7,121 nt of DNA. It comes from Oscillospiraceae bacterium (GTDB taxonomy: Bacteria > Bacillota > Clostridia > Oscillospirales > Ruminococcaceae). Both the position numbers and the translations under genes were made by a program. The notes beneath the pieces were generated by a model. It saw nothing but the letters and a program-made list of their open reading frames with translations, searched no databases and was not told the origin of the DNA. Positions 1-6,156 of the stretch are shown piece after piece. The stretch spans positions 1-7,121 of the forward strand of contig JAEDOB010000110.1 in NCBI GenBank assembly GCA_016302225.1, read 5' to 3'. Every line of letters starts with the position of its first letter. Within the stretch, counting starts at the first letter, position 1.

Positions 1-821
1 GAGAAGGACATGGTCATATATTCCTTGCTTGTGTAATTCTTTTCGGACATCTGCTTGAAGAAGGAAACGTTGCCCGTACCGTTAAGAGTATTTACGATAA
101 CATCGGGCTGTGCAGCTTCGATCTTGGAGATGATAGCGGCAAAATCCGTCTGGTCCATATCGGCATATTCTTCGCCGACAACTTCAAGTCCCGCAGCCTT
201 TACCTGTGCATTGATTATCATATTTGCTGTTCTGGGGAATACATAGTCCGAACCCAGCAGGAAGAACTTTTTATATCCCTTGTCGATAAGATATTCGATA
301 GCGGGAACGATCTGCTGATTGGGTGCAGCACCCGTATATACGATGTTTGGGGACGCCTCCATTCCCTCATACTGAACGGGATACCAAAGGAGTGAACCGT
401 AATCCTCAACAATGGGCTTTACTGCCTTTCTGGAAGAGGAAGTCCAGCAGCCGAAAATCGTTGCGACCTTTTCGCTGTCAATGAGCTTTTCAGCCTTTGT
501 TGCAAATGTGGAAGGCTCGGAGGCACCGTCCTCCTCAACGAAAACTATCTGCTTGCCAAGCACGCCGCCCGCCGCATTTATCTCGGAAATAGCAAGCTTT
601 TCCGCATCGCTTACAGCCTTTTCGCTGATAGCCATGGAGCCTGTCAGGGAGTGGAGAAGTCCTACCTTTACGGTGTCATCTCCCGACGATGCAGCCGCTG
701 TCGTTCCCTCGGAAGAAGCACTGCCGCCGCCCGAATTTCCGCCGCCGCAGCCTGTAAGTGACATCATCATTGCCGCCGCTGCAGCAAGTGCCGCAGCCTT
801 TGTTAATTCTAGCTTTCTCAT
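1..821 (-). CDS. urtA: Urea ABC transporter substrate-binding lipoprotein UrtA (5' part, runs off left edge)
   Basis: Extracytoplasmic urea receptor of the UrtABCDE importer. I translated the minus strand by hand: 273 codons are present, and the family is usually about 420-440 residues, so roughly the last third lies outside. Residues 1-25 form a lipoprotein signal: basic start, Ala/Met-rich core, lipobox LTGC with Cys25 as the lipidation site, then a Gly/Ser/Ala-rich tether to about residue 48. The mature part has the marks that separate UrtA from branched-chain amino acid receptors: HSLTGSMAISE (57-67), FGCWTSSSRKAV (123-134), LLWYPVQYEG (144-153), GSDYVFPRTAN (190-200) and NTLNGTGNVSFFKQ nearer the end. 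The start at 821 is preceded by GGAGGAAAG; an in-frame ATG at 836 lies before that site and is less likely. It is downstream of the kinase-like gene but separated from it by a terminator. urtBCDE probably follow off the left edge (inference). Confidence 0.95.
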   Translation of the reverse strand, partial: MRKLELTKAAALAAAAAMMMSLTGCGGGNSGGGSASSEGTTAAASSGDDTVKVGLLHSLTGSMAISEKAVSDAEKLAISEINAAGGVLGKQIVFVEEDGASEPSTFATKAEKLIDSEKVATIFGCWTSSSRKAVKPIVEDYGSLLWYPVQYEGMEASPNIVYTGAAPNQQIVPAIEYLIDKGYKKFFLLGSDYVFPRTANMIINAQVKAAGLEVVGEEYADMDQTDFAAIISKIEAAQPDVIVNTLNGTGNVSFFKQMSEKNYTSKEYMTMSF

Positions 822-844
822 AAATCTTTCCTCCATTTTTAAAT

Positions 845-886
845 AAAAAAAGTCGGTTACGGAACATTTACCGTTCCATAGCCGAC
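845..886 (-). terminator. Intrinsic terminator between the kinase-like gene and urtA
   Basis: Read on the minus strand, GTCGGCTATGGAAC (886-873) pairs with GTTCCGTAACCGAC (865-852) around a 7-base loop. There is one C-A mismatch and one G-U pair, and seven T residues follow (851-845). The T run lies only on this side, so the orientation is minus. It starts 16 bases after the stop of the kinase-like gene and ends just before the urtA ribosome binding site. urtA must therefore be reached by readthrough or be transcribed from a promoter I could not identify. Confidence 0.85.
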
Positions 887-902
887 CTCTTTGTCGAAAA
901 TA

Positions 903-1601
903 TTATTCCTGAAGAATACCCATCTGGCGAAGTGCCTTTTCGTTTTCTTCCGTGCCCTTTTTTTCAAGGATATCATCGCCAAGCTTGATTTTCAGATACT
1001 CGATAATAAGCTCTGCGCATTTGTCCCTGCCTATTCGGGCACTGTTCAGTGTCATATCGTAAAGCACGGGATTTGTCCAGGTATCGCCGCCCGTGTAGTA
1101 TTTGTAATAATCTGCACGGTATTTGTCCGTCTGATATATCATATTGTGCGCTTCTTCCTCTGTGACCCCCAGCTTTTCGGTAACGGATTTAACGCAGTAC
1201 GCACGGGGTGCTTCAATATAAACGCTGACAACATTGTCGTAATCCCGAAGCAGATGATTTGCACATTTTCCTATGATAATGCAGGACTGATTTTTTCCCA
1301 GCTCACGGATTATTTTCGCCTGAATGTTGTAAAGATTAACATCGGACGTAAAGCTTCTTTCCGTAGGCTCGACGATATCGTCCTTATTGTTGGCTTTCAT
1401 CAGACGCTTGATAAGATGATAGCCCCTGAGCTTTTCGTCGACCTGAAAGAAAAGGTCTTTTTTGATACCGCTGTAATTTGATGCCATTGCAAGTATCTGA
1501 CTTTCGTAACAGGGAATTCCGAGCCTTTTTGAAAGGTCAAGACCTATCTGCTTTCCGCCGCTGCCGAAGCCTCTTGCTATCGTTATAACGTAATTATCCA
1601 T
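903..1601 (-). CDS. Cytidylate kinase-like family protein (AAA_26 / Cytidylate_kin2 type)
   Basis: A 232-residue soluble protein. The N-terminus (residues 5-20, VITIARGFGSGGKQIG) matches the nucleotide-binding loop typical of the cytidylate kinase-like family, followed by a helix and LGIPCYESQIL, the usual 'LGIPFYD' segment. The loop is Gly-rich but lacks the GK[ST] ending of true CMP kinases, and the housekeeping Cmk is a different protein, so CMP phosphorylation should not be assumed. Later parts (IIIGKCANHLLRDYDNVVSVYIEAP, about 110-134) fit the family's second strand-turn region; the C-terminus is charged. The start at 1601 has a good AAGGTGA site 8 bases upstream. It has its own promoter and operator (1651-1717), is followed by a terminator, and urtA is next. 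Its substrate is unknown; a role linked to urea or nitrogen is inferred only from the shared operator and position. Confidence 0.85.
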   Translation of the reverse strand: MDNYVITIARGFGSGGKQIGLDLSKRLGIPCYESQILAMASNYSGIKKDLFFQVDEKLRGYHLIKRLMKANNKDDIVEPTERSFTSDVNLYNIQAKIIRELGKNQSCIIIGKCANHLLRDYDNVVSVYIEAPRAYCVKSVTEKLGVTEEEAHNMIYQTDKYRADYYKYYTGGDTWTNPVLYDMTLNSARIGRDKCAELIIEYLKIKLGDDILEKKGTEENEKALRQMGILQE

Positions 1602-1650
1602 TATAACATCACCTTTCCGGAGTTTTCTGTGTTCTTCATTTGATGTTTAG

Positions 1651-1679
1651 ATTATAACACACAAATTCCTGCATTAAAA
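1651..1679 (-). promoter_or_regulatory. Promoter of the kinase-like gene (extended -10)
   Basis: On the minus strand TATAAT lies at 1656-1651, preceded by TG one base upstream (TGTTATAAT), so it is an extended -10. The -35 position, 17 bases away, is TTTTAA (1679-1674), a poor match to TTGACA. A start near 1644 would give a leader of about 40 bases. The weak -35 fits an activator-dependent promoter. Confidence 0.75.
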
Positions 1680-1717
1680 CCCGAATAATCAGATAAAACA
1701 CGGCAAAAAACAGCAAA
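1680..1717 (-). promoter_or_regulatory. Tandem half-site operator upstream of the kinase-like gene
   Basis: Two 17-base half-sites in direct orientation on the minus strand: TTTGCTGTTTTTTGCCG (1717-1701) and TTATCTGATTATTCGGG (1696-1680), 21 bases start to start. Both fit TTnnCTnnTTnTTnnnG, as do the two half-sites of the urease operator. The stretch 1709-1690 is identical at 18 of 20 bases to 5313-5332 and lies at exactly the same distance from its -10. The proximal half-site abuts the -35. This is the arrangement known for AraC-family activators (17-base half-sites, 4-base gap). Binding by the neighbouring response regulator is inferred. Confidence 0.65.
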
Positions 1718-1749
1718 ATTTCTATTTTTATGAAAGTTGGAGGAGAAAA

Positions 1750-2517
1750 TTATTCATTATGAGTCTTGAACTGCGTAGGCGTTACACCCGTCATTTCCTT
1801 GAATATCTTTGAGAAATAATCCACCGTCGAATAGCCCAGCATATCGCTTATTTCGTAATTTTTGTAATTTCCCGTTTTCAAAAGCGACTTTGCTTTTTCG
1901 ATTTTTACAGCCGAATAGAAGCTGTTAAAGCTCACTCCCATATGTGTTTTAAAAAGCTTTCCGAAATAATCCTTGCTGAATCCGAAGGCTTCGGACATCT
2001 CTTCAAGGGTGATTATCCTGTCGGAATTATCGGAAAAATATCGGCAGATATTGTATACCATACCCTCCTCGGGGACGGCGATGCCAAGGCTTTTTGCGGC
2101 AGCCTTTATCTCCTTTGCGATCTCCTTTGCGATCTCCTGCTTTGAATCAAGCTTTTCCTTTACACGCAGGAGCATTTCCCTCAGCTTATTGTCCTCGGCG
2201 GGCTTTAAAATGTAATCCGCAGCCCCCAGAACAAGCCCCTGACGTGCATATTCAAATTCATCATAGGAGCTTACAAGCACCACCTCGCTTTGAATATTTT
2301 TTGAACGCATTTCACGCAAAAGCTCTATGCCGTCAATAAATGACATCTGTATATCGGTAAGGATAAGGTCGTACTTTTTCTTTTCAATAAGCGCAAGTGC
2401 GTCCTTTCCGTTGGACGCCTGATCTTCAATGCAGAAGCCGCAGTCGCTCCACACCTTTTTCTTTGAATATATAAATCTGAGTGCGGAATCATCTTCAACG
2501 ATAAGTATTTTATACAT
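1750..2517 (-). CDS. AraC-type (YesN-like) response regulator
   Basis: A 255-residue cytoplasmic DNA-binding regulator. Residues 1-120 are a receiver: acidic pocket Glu8/Asp9/Asp10, phospho-acceptor Asp55 in ILTDIQMSFIDG, switch Ser83 and Lys105 in ILKPAED. The usual Pro of 'MPxxDG' is Ser59 here. A charged helical linker (121-142) with a repeated EIAK unit leads to the AraC output domain with its two helix-turn-helix motifs, about 168-192 (ITLEEMSEAFGFSKDYFGKLFK) and 218-242 (EISDMLGYSTVDYFSKIFK), ending in the family's GVTPTQFK. The start overlaps the kinase gene's last 8 bases, with GAGAGGGG 7 bases before it, so the two are translationally coupled. It is the natural final acceptor of the kinase's phosphorelay. 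Likely targets are the two matching operators flanking the gene pair (inference). Confidence 0.93.
   Translation of the reverse strand: MYKILIVEDDSALRFIYSKKKVWSDCGFCIEDQASNGKDALALIEKKKYDLILTDIQMSFIDGIELLREMRSKNIQSEVVLVSSYDEFEYARQGLVLGAADYILKPAEDNKLREMLLRVKEKLDSKQEIAKEIAKEIKAAAKSLGIAVPEEGMVYNICRYFSDNSDRIITLEEMSEAFGFSKDYFGKLFKTHMGVSFNSFYSAVKIEKAKSLLKTGNYKNYEISDMLGYSTVDYFSKIFKEMTGVTPTQFKTHNE
2108..2138 (-). repeat. 12-base in-frame tandem repeat in the response regulator linker
   Basis: The + strand reads ATCTCCTTTGCG at 2108-2119 and again at 2120-2131, with a partial third copy to 2138. It encodes the repeated EIAK/EIAKEI stretch (residues 128-137) in the helix joining the receiver to the AraC domain. 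Each unit adds four residues, about one helical turn, so a copy-number change would keep the frame but alter linker length and phase. Confidence 0.8.
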
Positions 2518-5203
2518 CTGTATTCCCCTCTCCCAAAACTGTCAAAGCACTGTCAAAATCATATTTGCTGACCGCTTCACTTAACCTTGCGAATGCGCTG
2601 TTATCCATATTCCGACGGAAAATATCGCTGTATTTCTCAAACCATTCCGCCGCATAAATGTCATAATCGGCGCAAAGCTCAATGAATTTTTTCTTTACAT
2701 TTTCATAGGGCAAAACGTCGGAAACGCCTTTTTTCCTGCTTTCAAATGCCGAAATAAAGCCGTCAAGCTCTTTTATGGTGTCGTCCCAGACCGACTTAAA
2801 ATGTTCAAGAGAAGTGTATTTTCCGCTCAGAAGCTCGTCATGCAGCTTCCCGGCAGCGTCACATAAAGGGTAACAGCACATATTCCCCGACATACCCTTA
2901 ATATCGTGCAGAATGCTCCGTGCAGTATCGAACCGACCGCTTTTTATATGCGACTCTGCATAGCTGCAGCTGTTGCGCTCATTGAGCATAAATTTCTTGA
3001 CAACATTATACAGCAGCTCATTTTTCCCACCCAGATTTTTCAAGGCTTCTTCAATGGAAAAACAGCTGTCACGGTCAAGCAGATCTTCCGTTTCACGGTT
3101 AGAATATTCATGACCGAGGAATTTGTAAATGACGCTTTTTAGCTTTTCCGCACGGAACGGCTTTGTGAGATAGCCGTCCATTCCCGAAGCGATTATCTTT
3201 TCCCGTGTGCCCGACACAACATCTGCCGTAAGCGCAATAACGGGAACCTTTACACCCTCCGCTCTAAGCTTTTCAGCAGTTTCATAACCGTCCATAACGG
3301 GCATATGCAGGTCAAGAAGAATAAGGTCGGGAGATTGCTCCAATGCAATGCGGAGAGCATCATTTCCGTTATCTGCGGTCATAACATTCAGCCCGAAGGA
3401 ACCTAGAATTTCACATTCAATATCAAGATTTACGGCGTTATCGTCCACAAGCAAAATGTTCTTTTCGGGCATATTGGAAATATCCGCAGTATCGTTTGCC
3501 TTTTTGAGAGTCCCCTTTTCAAATTCCGCCTTGAAACGAAAATATGAACCGATACCCTCCTCCGATGAAGCGATTATGTGGTATTTCCCGCCGCTCATTC
3601 CCTTAACGATAAGGTCGGAAATGGGAAGTCCCAGACCCGTTCCGCCGTATTTTCTGGTAACGCCTTCATCGGACTGTATGAAGGGCGAAAATATCTTCCC
3701 AATGTCCTCCTTTCGTATTCCGATGCCGCTGTCACGGATACCGAATTCCACCACATACCGCCCGTTATTCATTCCCATGTAAACTGCGGACAGGGTGACA
3801 TTCCCCTTTTCGGTGAATTTTACCGCATTTCCCACAAGATTAACAAGCACCTGCCGTAACCGCAGAGGATCTCCCGAAACAGCGTCGGGAATGTTTTCGG
3901 AAATGTTTAGAAGCAGCTCTATCCCCTTGCTTTTTGCCGTTTGCTCCATCATTTCATATACTTCATTTATGAGCAGATTCAGCTCAAAGGGAACATTTTC
4001 AAAGGTCATATTTCCCGATTCTATTTTAGAAAAATCAAGGACATTGTTTATAAGTCCCAGGAGATTTTCCGATGCCGTCCCGATACCGTGAGTAAGCTTT
4101 TTCTGATGCTCATCAAGCTCTGTTTTTTCAAGAAGATAAAGATAGCCCGTAACGGTATTGAGAGGTGTGCGAAGCTCATGGCTCATCTGTGCGAAAAACT
4201 GAGTTTTAGCTTCATTTGCATGGTCTGCACGTTCCTTTGCAATGCGCATATTTTCTTCTGCCTGTGCCCTTATTTTCAACTCTCTGCACAGCACCAGCGA
4301 CAGGTGATTGAACACCTCACCGAACCGAAAAAGCTCCGCCGAACCGCCCGGAACAACACGCACTCCCGACAGCTCCGCACTTGAAATATTGTCCTCAATA
4401 TCCGAATGGGAAAGCGTGTCGGAATAGCGTTCAATGGGCTTTATGTAAAAATAGTTTATGCCCATAATTATCATGCCCACAAGGATTATTACCGCCGCCG
4501 AACCGATTATCTGCACATATGACGCAAACGCAATGCCCCTTGCAGCGTCCTCCTCCGCCTTGTTAAGACGGTCAGCCATTGCCGCCTGAAATTCCTTTAT
4601 AGGCGAAATTATCATGGATTTCGATTCATTGTAAAAAGCATCGTAAAGGATAGCCTCCGCTTTTCTGCCCATTTCGTCCGCCGACATTTTTTCATATTCG
4701 GCGGGAAGAACGCATTCCTCCACCATTTTTACGTAACCGAAAAGTTCCTCATTATAGAAATAATCATCGGCGGTCTTTCCGTCGGAAATAAGCTGCAGCT
4801 TCATTGAAATAGTTTCGGTATTTATGAGCATATCCGAATACTGCTTTGCCTTTTCCAGCAGCTCGCTTTCGTTTGACGGAGGACCGTAAGCGTACAGCTC
4901 TTCAATTACACCATCTCTGGTTTTTGAGGAATAGACCTCATGCCAGTAGTTGTACAAATGTGTAATATCCCCCGTGACGGAATATCGCCTTGCCTCGTCC
5001 GTAAGATAGTCGGAGGCGTCGGCAAGCTTTTCGCCCAATGCCCGCAGTGCTTCGGAATTTTGCCTTGCATCGTCCGCAGCTTTTATGCAGCTGTTCATAT
5101 ATCTTCCGCCCACAAGCATAATGGTAATAACGCAAAGAAATATCATCACGGTAATAAGAGAAAGAGTCCTGCTGCTGAATGTATTTTTCCTGTTCTTTTT
5201 CAT
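2510..5203 (-). CDS. Hybrid sensor histidine kinase with receiver and Hpt domains
   Basis: An 897-residue membrane sensor. A short basic N-terminus and membrane helix (about 14-36) precede a helical extracytoplasmic region (37-222) resembling a four-helix bundle sensor; no ligand pocket can be named. A second membrane helix (223-253) leads to a HAMP-like/coiled-coil segment (254-333). HisKA: phosphorylated His342 in FAQMSHELRTPLN. ATPase: N box Asn459 (LVNLVGNAVKF), G1 DSGIG 491-495, F box near Phe505, G2 GGTGLGL 520-526. Receiver: Asp587/588, acceptor Asp631 (LLDLHMPVMDG), Thr659, Lys681. Hpt: His766 in ILHDIKGMSGN. Residues 830-897 are an extra helical tail. All catalytic residues are present, giving His-Asp-His followed by the partner regulator's Asp55. 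AAGGA lies 12 bases before the start, a slightly long spacing. Signal unknown; urea, ammonia or nitrogen status is a guess from context. Confidence 0.95.
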   Translation of the reverse strand: MKKNRKNTFSSRTLSLITVMIFLCVITIMLVGGRYMNSCIKAADDARQNSEALRALGEKLADASDYLTDEARRYSVTGDITHLYNYWHEVYSSKTRDGVIEELYAYGPPSNESELLEKAKQYSDMLINTETISMKLQLISDGKTADDYFYNEELFGYVKMVEECVLPAEYEKMSADEMGRKAEAILYDAFYNESKSMIISPIKEFQAAMADRLNKAEEDAARGIAFASYVQIIGSAAVIILVGMIIMGINYFYIKPIERYSDTLSHSDIEDNISSAELSGVRVVPGGSAELFRFGEVFNHLSLVLCRELKIRAQAEENMRIAKERADHANEAKTQFFAQMSHELRTPLNTVTGYLYLLEKTELDEHQKKLTHGIGTASENLLGLINNVLDFSKIESGNMTFENVPFELNLLINEVYEMMEQTAKSKGIELLLNISENIPDAVSGDPLRLRQVLVNLVGNAVKFTEKGNVTLSAVYMGMNNGRYVVEFGIRDSGIGIRKEDIGKIFSPFIQSDEGVTRKYGGTGLGLPISDLIVKGMSGGKYHIIASSEEGIGSYFRFKAEFEKGTLKKANDTADISNMPEKNILLVDDNAVNLDIECEILGSFGLNVMTADNGNDALRIALEQSPDLILLDLHMPVMDGYETAEKLRAEGVKVPVIALTADVVSGTREKIIASGMDGYLTKPFRAEKLKSVIYKFLGHEYSNRETEDLLDRDSCFSIEEALKNLGGKNELLYNVVKKFMLNERNSCSYAESHIKSGRFDTARSILHDIKGMSGNMCCYPLCDAAGKLHDELLSGKYTSLEHFKSVWDDTIKELDGFISAFESRKKGVSDVLPYENVKKKFIELCADYDIYAAEWFEKYSDIFRRNMDNSAFARLSEAVSKYDFDSALTVLGEGNTDV

Positions 5204-5249
5204 TTATTTATCATATCCTTTTGCAAGAATAAACTCTGCTACTTGCAGA

Positions 5250-5278
5250 ATTTTACCATAGATAACAGTGCTTGTCAA
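5250..5278 (-). promoter_or_regulatory. Near-consensus promoter of the kinase/regulator operon
   Basis: On the minus strand TTGACA (5278-5273), a 17-base spacer and TAAAAT (5255-5250) with an upstream TG (ATGGTAAAAT) make a strong vegetative promoter. A start near 5243 gives a leader of about 40 bases. This leader region contains a 6-base inverted repeat, TGCAAG/CTTGCA (5222-5247), that could fold near the ribosome binding site. The strength suggests the sensor pair is made constitutively, unlike the two promoters with poor -35 boxes. Confidence 0.85.
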
Positions 5279-5304
5279 TGACATATTTTTTAATTTACAG
5301 AAAA

Positions 5305-5342
5305 TTCTCTTATTTTTGCTGTGTTTTCTCTGCTTTTTGCGG
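5305..5342 (+). promoter_or_regulatory. Tandem half-site operator upstream of the urease operon
   Basis: Two direct 17-base half-sites, TTCTCTTATTTTTGCTG (5305-5321) and TTCTCTGCTTTTTGCGG (5326-5342), are separated by 4 bases (21 start to start, two helical turns). They agree at 13 of 17 positions. The proximal one directly abuts the -35 position. The same arrangement is found upstream of the kinase-like gene at 1680-1717. It fits class II activation by an AraC-type regulator; the regulator at 1750-2517 is the candidate. The site also lies 60-100 bases upstream of the kinase operon start, so it could affect both directions. Confidence 0.7.
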
Positions 5343-5371
5343 TATCAATCGAATTAACGCTGTGATATAAT
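5343..5371 (+). promoter_or_regulatory. Urease operon promoter (extended -10, weak -35)
   Basis: TATAAT at 5366-5371 is preceded by TG one base upstream (TGATATAAT). At a 17-base spacing the -35 is TATCAA (5343-5348), a poor match, next to the proximal operator half-site. The start is expected near 5378, giving a leader of about 95 bases that contains the hairpin at 5406-5449. Confidence 0.8.
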
Positions 5372-5405
5372 AAATTCAGCAAAACAGGCAGCAGCAAGGA
5401 ACAAC

Positions 5406-5449
5406 GGCGTTCGTGCGGATATTTTTCCGTGCAAACGCCTTATTTTTAT
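5406..5449 (+). terminator. Terminator-like hairpin in the urease leader (possible attenuator)
   Basis: GGCGTTCGTGCGGA (5406-5419) pairs with TCCGTGCAAACGCC (5426-5439) around the 6-base loop TATTTT. Thirteen of 14 positions pair, with one C-A mismatch and two G-U pairs. The tail TTATTTTTAT (5440-5449) is U-rich but interrupted by A. It lies between the predicted transcript start and the ureAB ribosome binding site, so it can end transcription before the genes or be bypassed. No competing antiterminator fold was evident, and the loop does not match the ANTAR-target pattern (A at loop position 1, G at 4). It could also be simply a 5' stabilising stem. Confidence 0.65.
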
Positions 5450-5473
5450 CCTATAAAAAAGGAGCGATATAAA

Positions 5474-6154
5474 ATGCACCTTACCCCAAGAGAACAGGAA
5501 CGCCTTATGACACATTACGCAGGCGAACTTGCAAAACAGCGCAAAGCAAGAGGTTTGAAGCTCAATTATCCCGAAGCGGTGGCATACATAACCTCGGAGC
5601 TTCTGGAGCTTGCCCGTGACGGTCTGTCCGTTACCGAGCTTATGAGCAAGGGCAGGCAGCTTTTATCCGCAGATGACGTTATGGACGGCGTTGCGGAAAT
5701 GATACACGAGATTCAGCTTGAAGCCACCTTCCCCGACGGCACAAAGCTTGTGACAGTCCACGAGCCTATCATTCCGAACAACAAAATTATCCCCGGAGAA
5801 ATGCTTATTGACGACGGCGAAATTACCATCAACCAAGGCAAAAATGCAATCGAAATTACCGTTACCAACACCGCCGACCGCCCCGTTCAGACGGGTTCAC
5901 ATTTCCATTTCTTTGAGGTAAATAAAATGCTGGAATTTGACCGTGCCGCTGCATTCGGAAAACGGCTTGATATTCCCGCAGGAACCGCCGTGCGATTTGA
6001 ACCGGGCGAAAGTAAAAAGGTAAAGCTTGTGGACATAGGCGGAAAGCGTGTCGGAATGGGGCTTAATGACCTTACACAGGGCTGCTTTGACGATGAAAGC
6101 GTCAAGCGTTCAGCTCTTGAAAAGGCAAAAAAGCTAGGCTTTAAGGGGGCATAA
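5474..6154 (+). CDS. ureAB: Urease gamma-beta fusion subunit (UreA-UreB)
   Basis: A 226-residue structural subunit of cytoplasmic nickel urease (urea + water to ammonia and carbamate). Residues 1-100 are a complete gamma subunit: MHLTPREQERLM start, LNYPEAVAYITSELLELARDG (30-50), MIHEIQLEATFPDGTKLVTVHEPI. Residues 105-226 are a complete beta subunit: IIPGEM start, GSHFHFFEVNKMLEFDR (141-157), RLDIPAGTAVRFEPGE (164-179), VGMGLNDLTQG. The join is only a few residues, with no stop and no frameshift. Most bacteria have two separate genes; Helicobacter UreA is the well-known fusion of the same order. I chose ATG 5474 because AAGGAG sits at 5459-5464 and translation from there begins with the canonical gamma N-terminus; an ATG at 5429 lies inside the leader hairpin and adds 15 unrelated residues. 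ureC follows 2 bases after the stop. Confidence 0.96.
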   Translation: MHLTPREQERLMTHYAGELAKQRKARGLKLNYPEAVAYITSELLELARDGLSVTELMSKGRQLLSADDVMDGVAEMIHEIQLEATFPDGTKLVTVHEPIIPNNKIIPGEMLIDDGEITINQGKNAIEITVTNTADRPVQTGSHFHFFEVNKMLEFDRAAAFGKRLDIPAGTAVRFEPGESKKVKLVDIGGKRVGMGLNDLTQGCFDDESVKRSALEKAKKLGFKGA

Positions 6155-6156
6155 AA

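Noticed and set aside
822..836. Upstream in-frame ATG for urtA at 836
   Set aside because: It would place the GGAGGAAAG site inside the coding region and put acidic residues before the signal peptide; ATG 821 gives a typical lipoprotein start.
412..846. Open frame of 144 codons on the plus strand
   Set aside because: It is antisense to the clearly recognisable urtA, has no family resemblance, and its Ala/Pro/Ser-rich product reflects the complement of the urtA codons.
891..1481. Open frame of 196 codons on the plus strand
   Set aside because: It lies opposite the kinase-like gene, which has a recognisable P-loop, ribosome binding site and promoter. No ribosome binding site was seen for the antisense frame.
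1720..1749. Possible terminator after the response regulator
   Set aside because: Only a weak A/T stem (AAAAT/ATTTT) is present on the minus strand, with no GC-rich stem. It does not support a call, so the regulator transcript may continue into the kinase-like gene.
5222..5247. Inverted repeat TGCAAG/CTTGCA in the kinase operon leader as a riboswitch or operator
   Set aside because: The arms are only 6 bases with a 14-base loop, short enough to occur by chance; noted with the promoter but not called as a regulator site.
5376..5385. Possible further operator half-site on the minus strand (GTTTTGCTGA)
   Set aside because: It resembles TTTTTGCnGT, but there is no partner 21 bases away and no -10 at the distance seen at the other two sites.
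5429..5473. Upstream in-frame ATG giving ureAB 15 more residues
   Set aside because: It lies within the right arm of the leader hairpin, has no ribosome binding site, and the extra residues do not match the urease gamma N-terminus; ATG 5474 has AAGGAG at good spacing.
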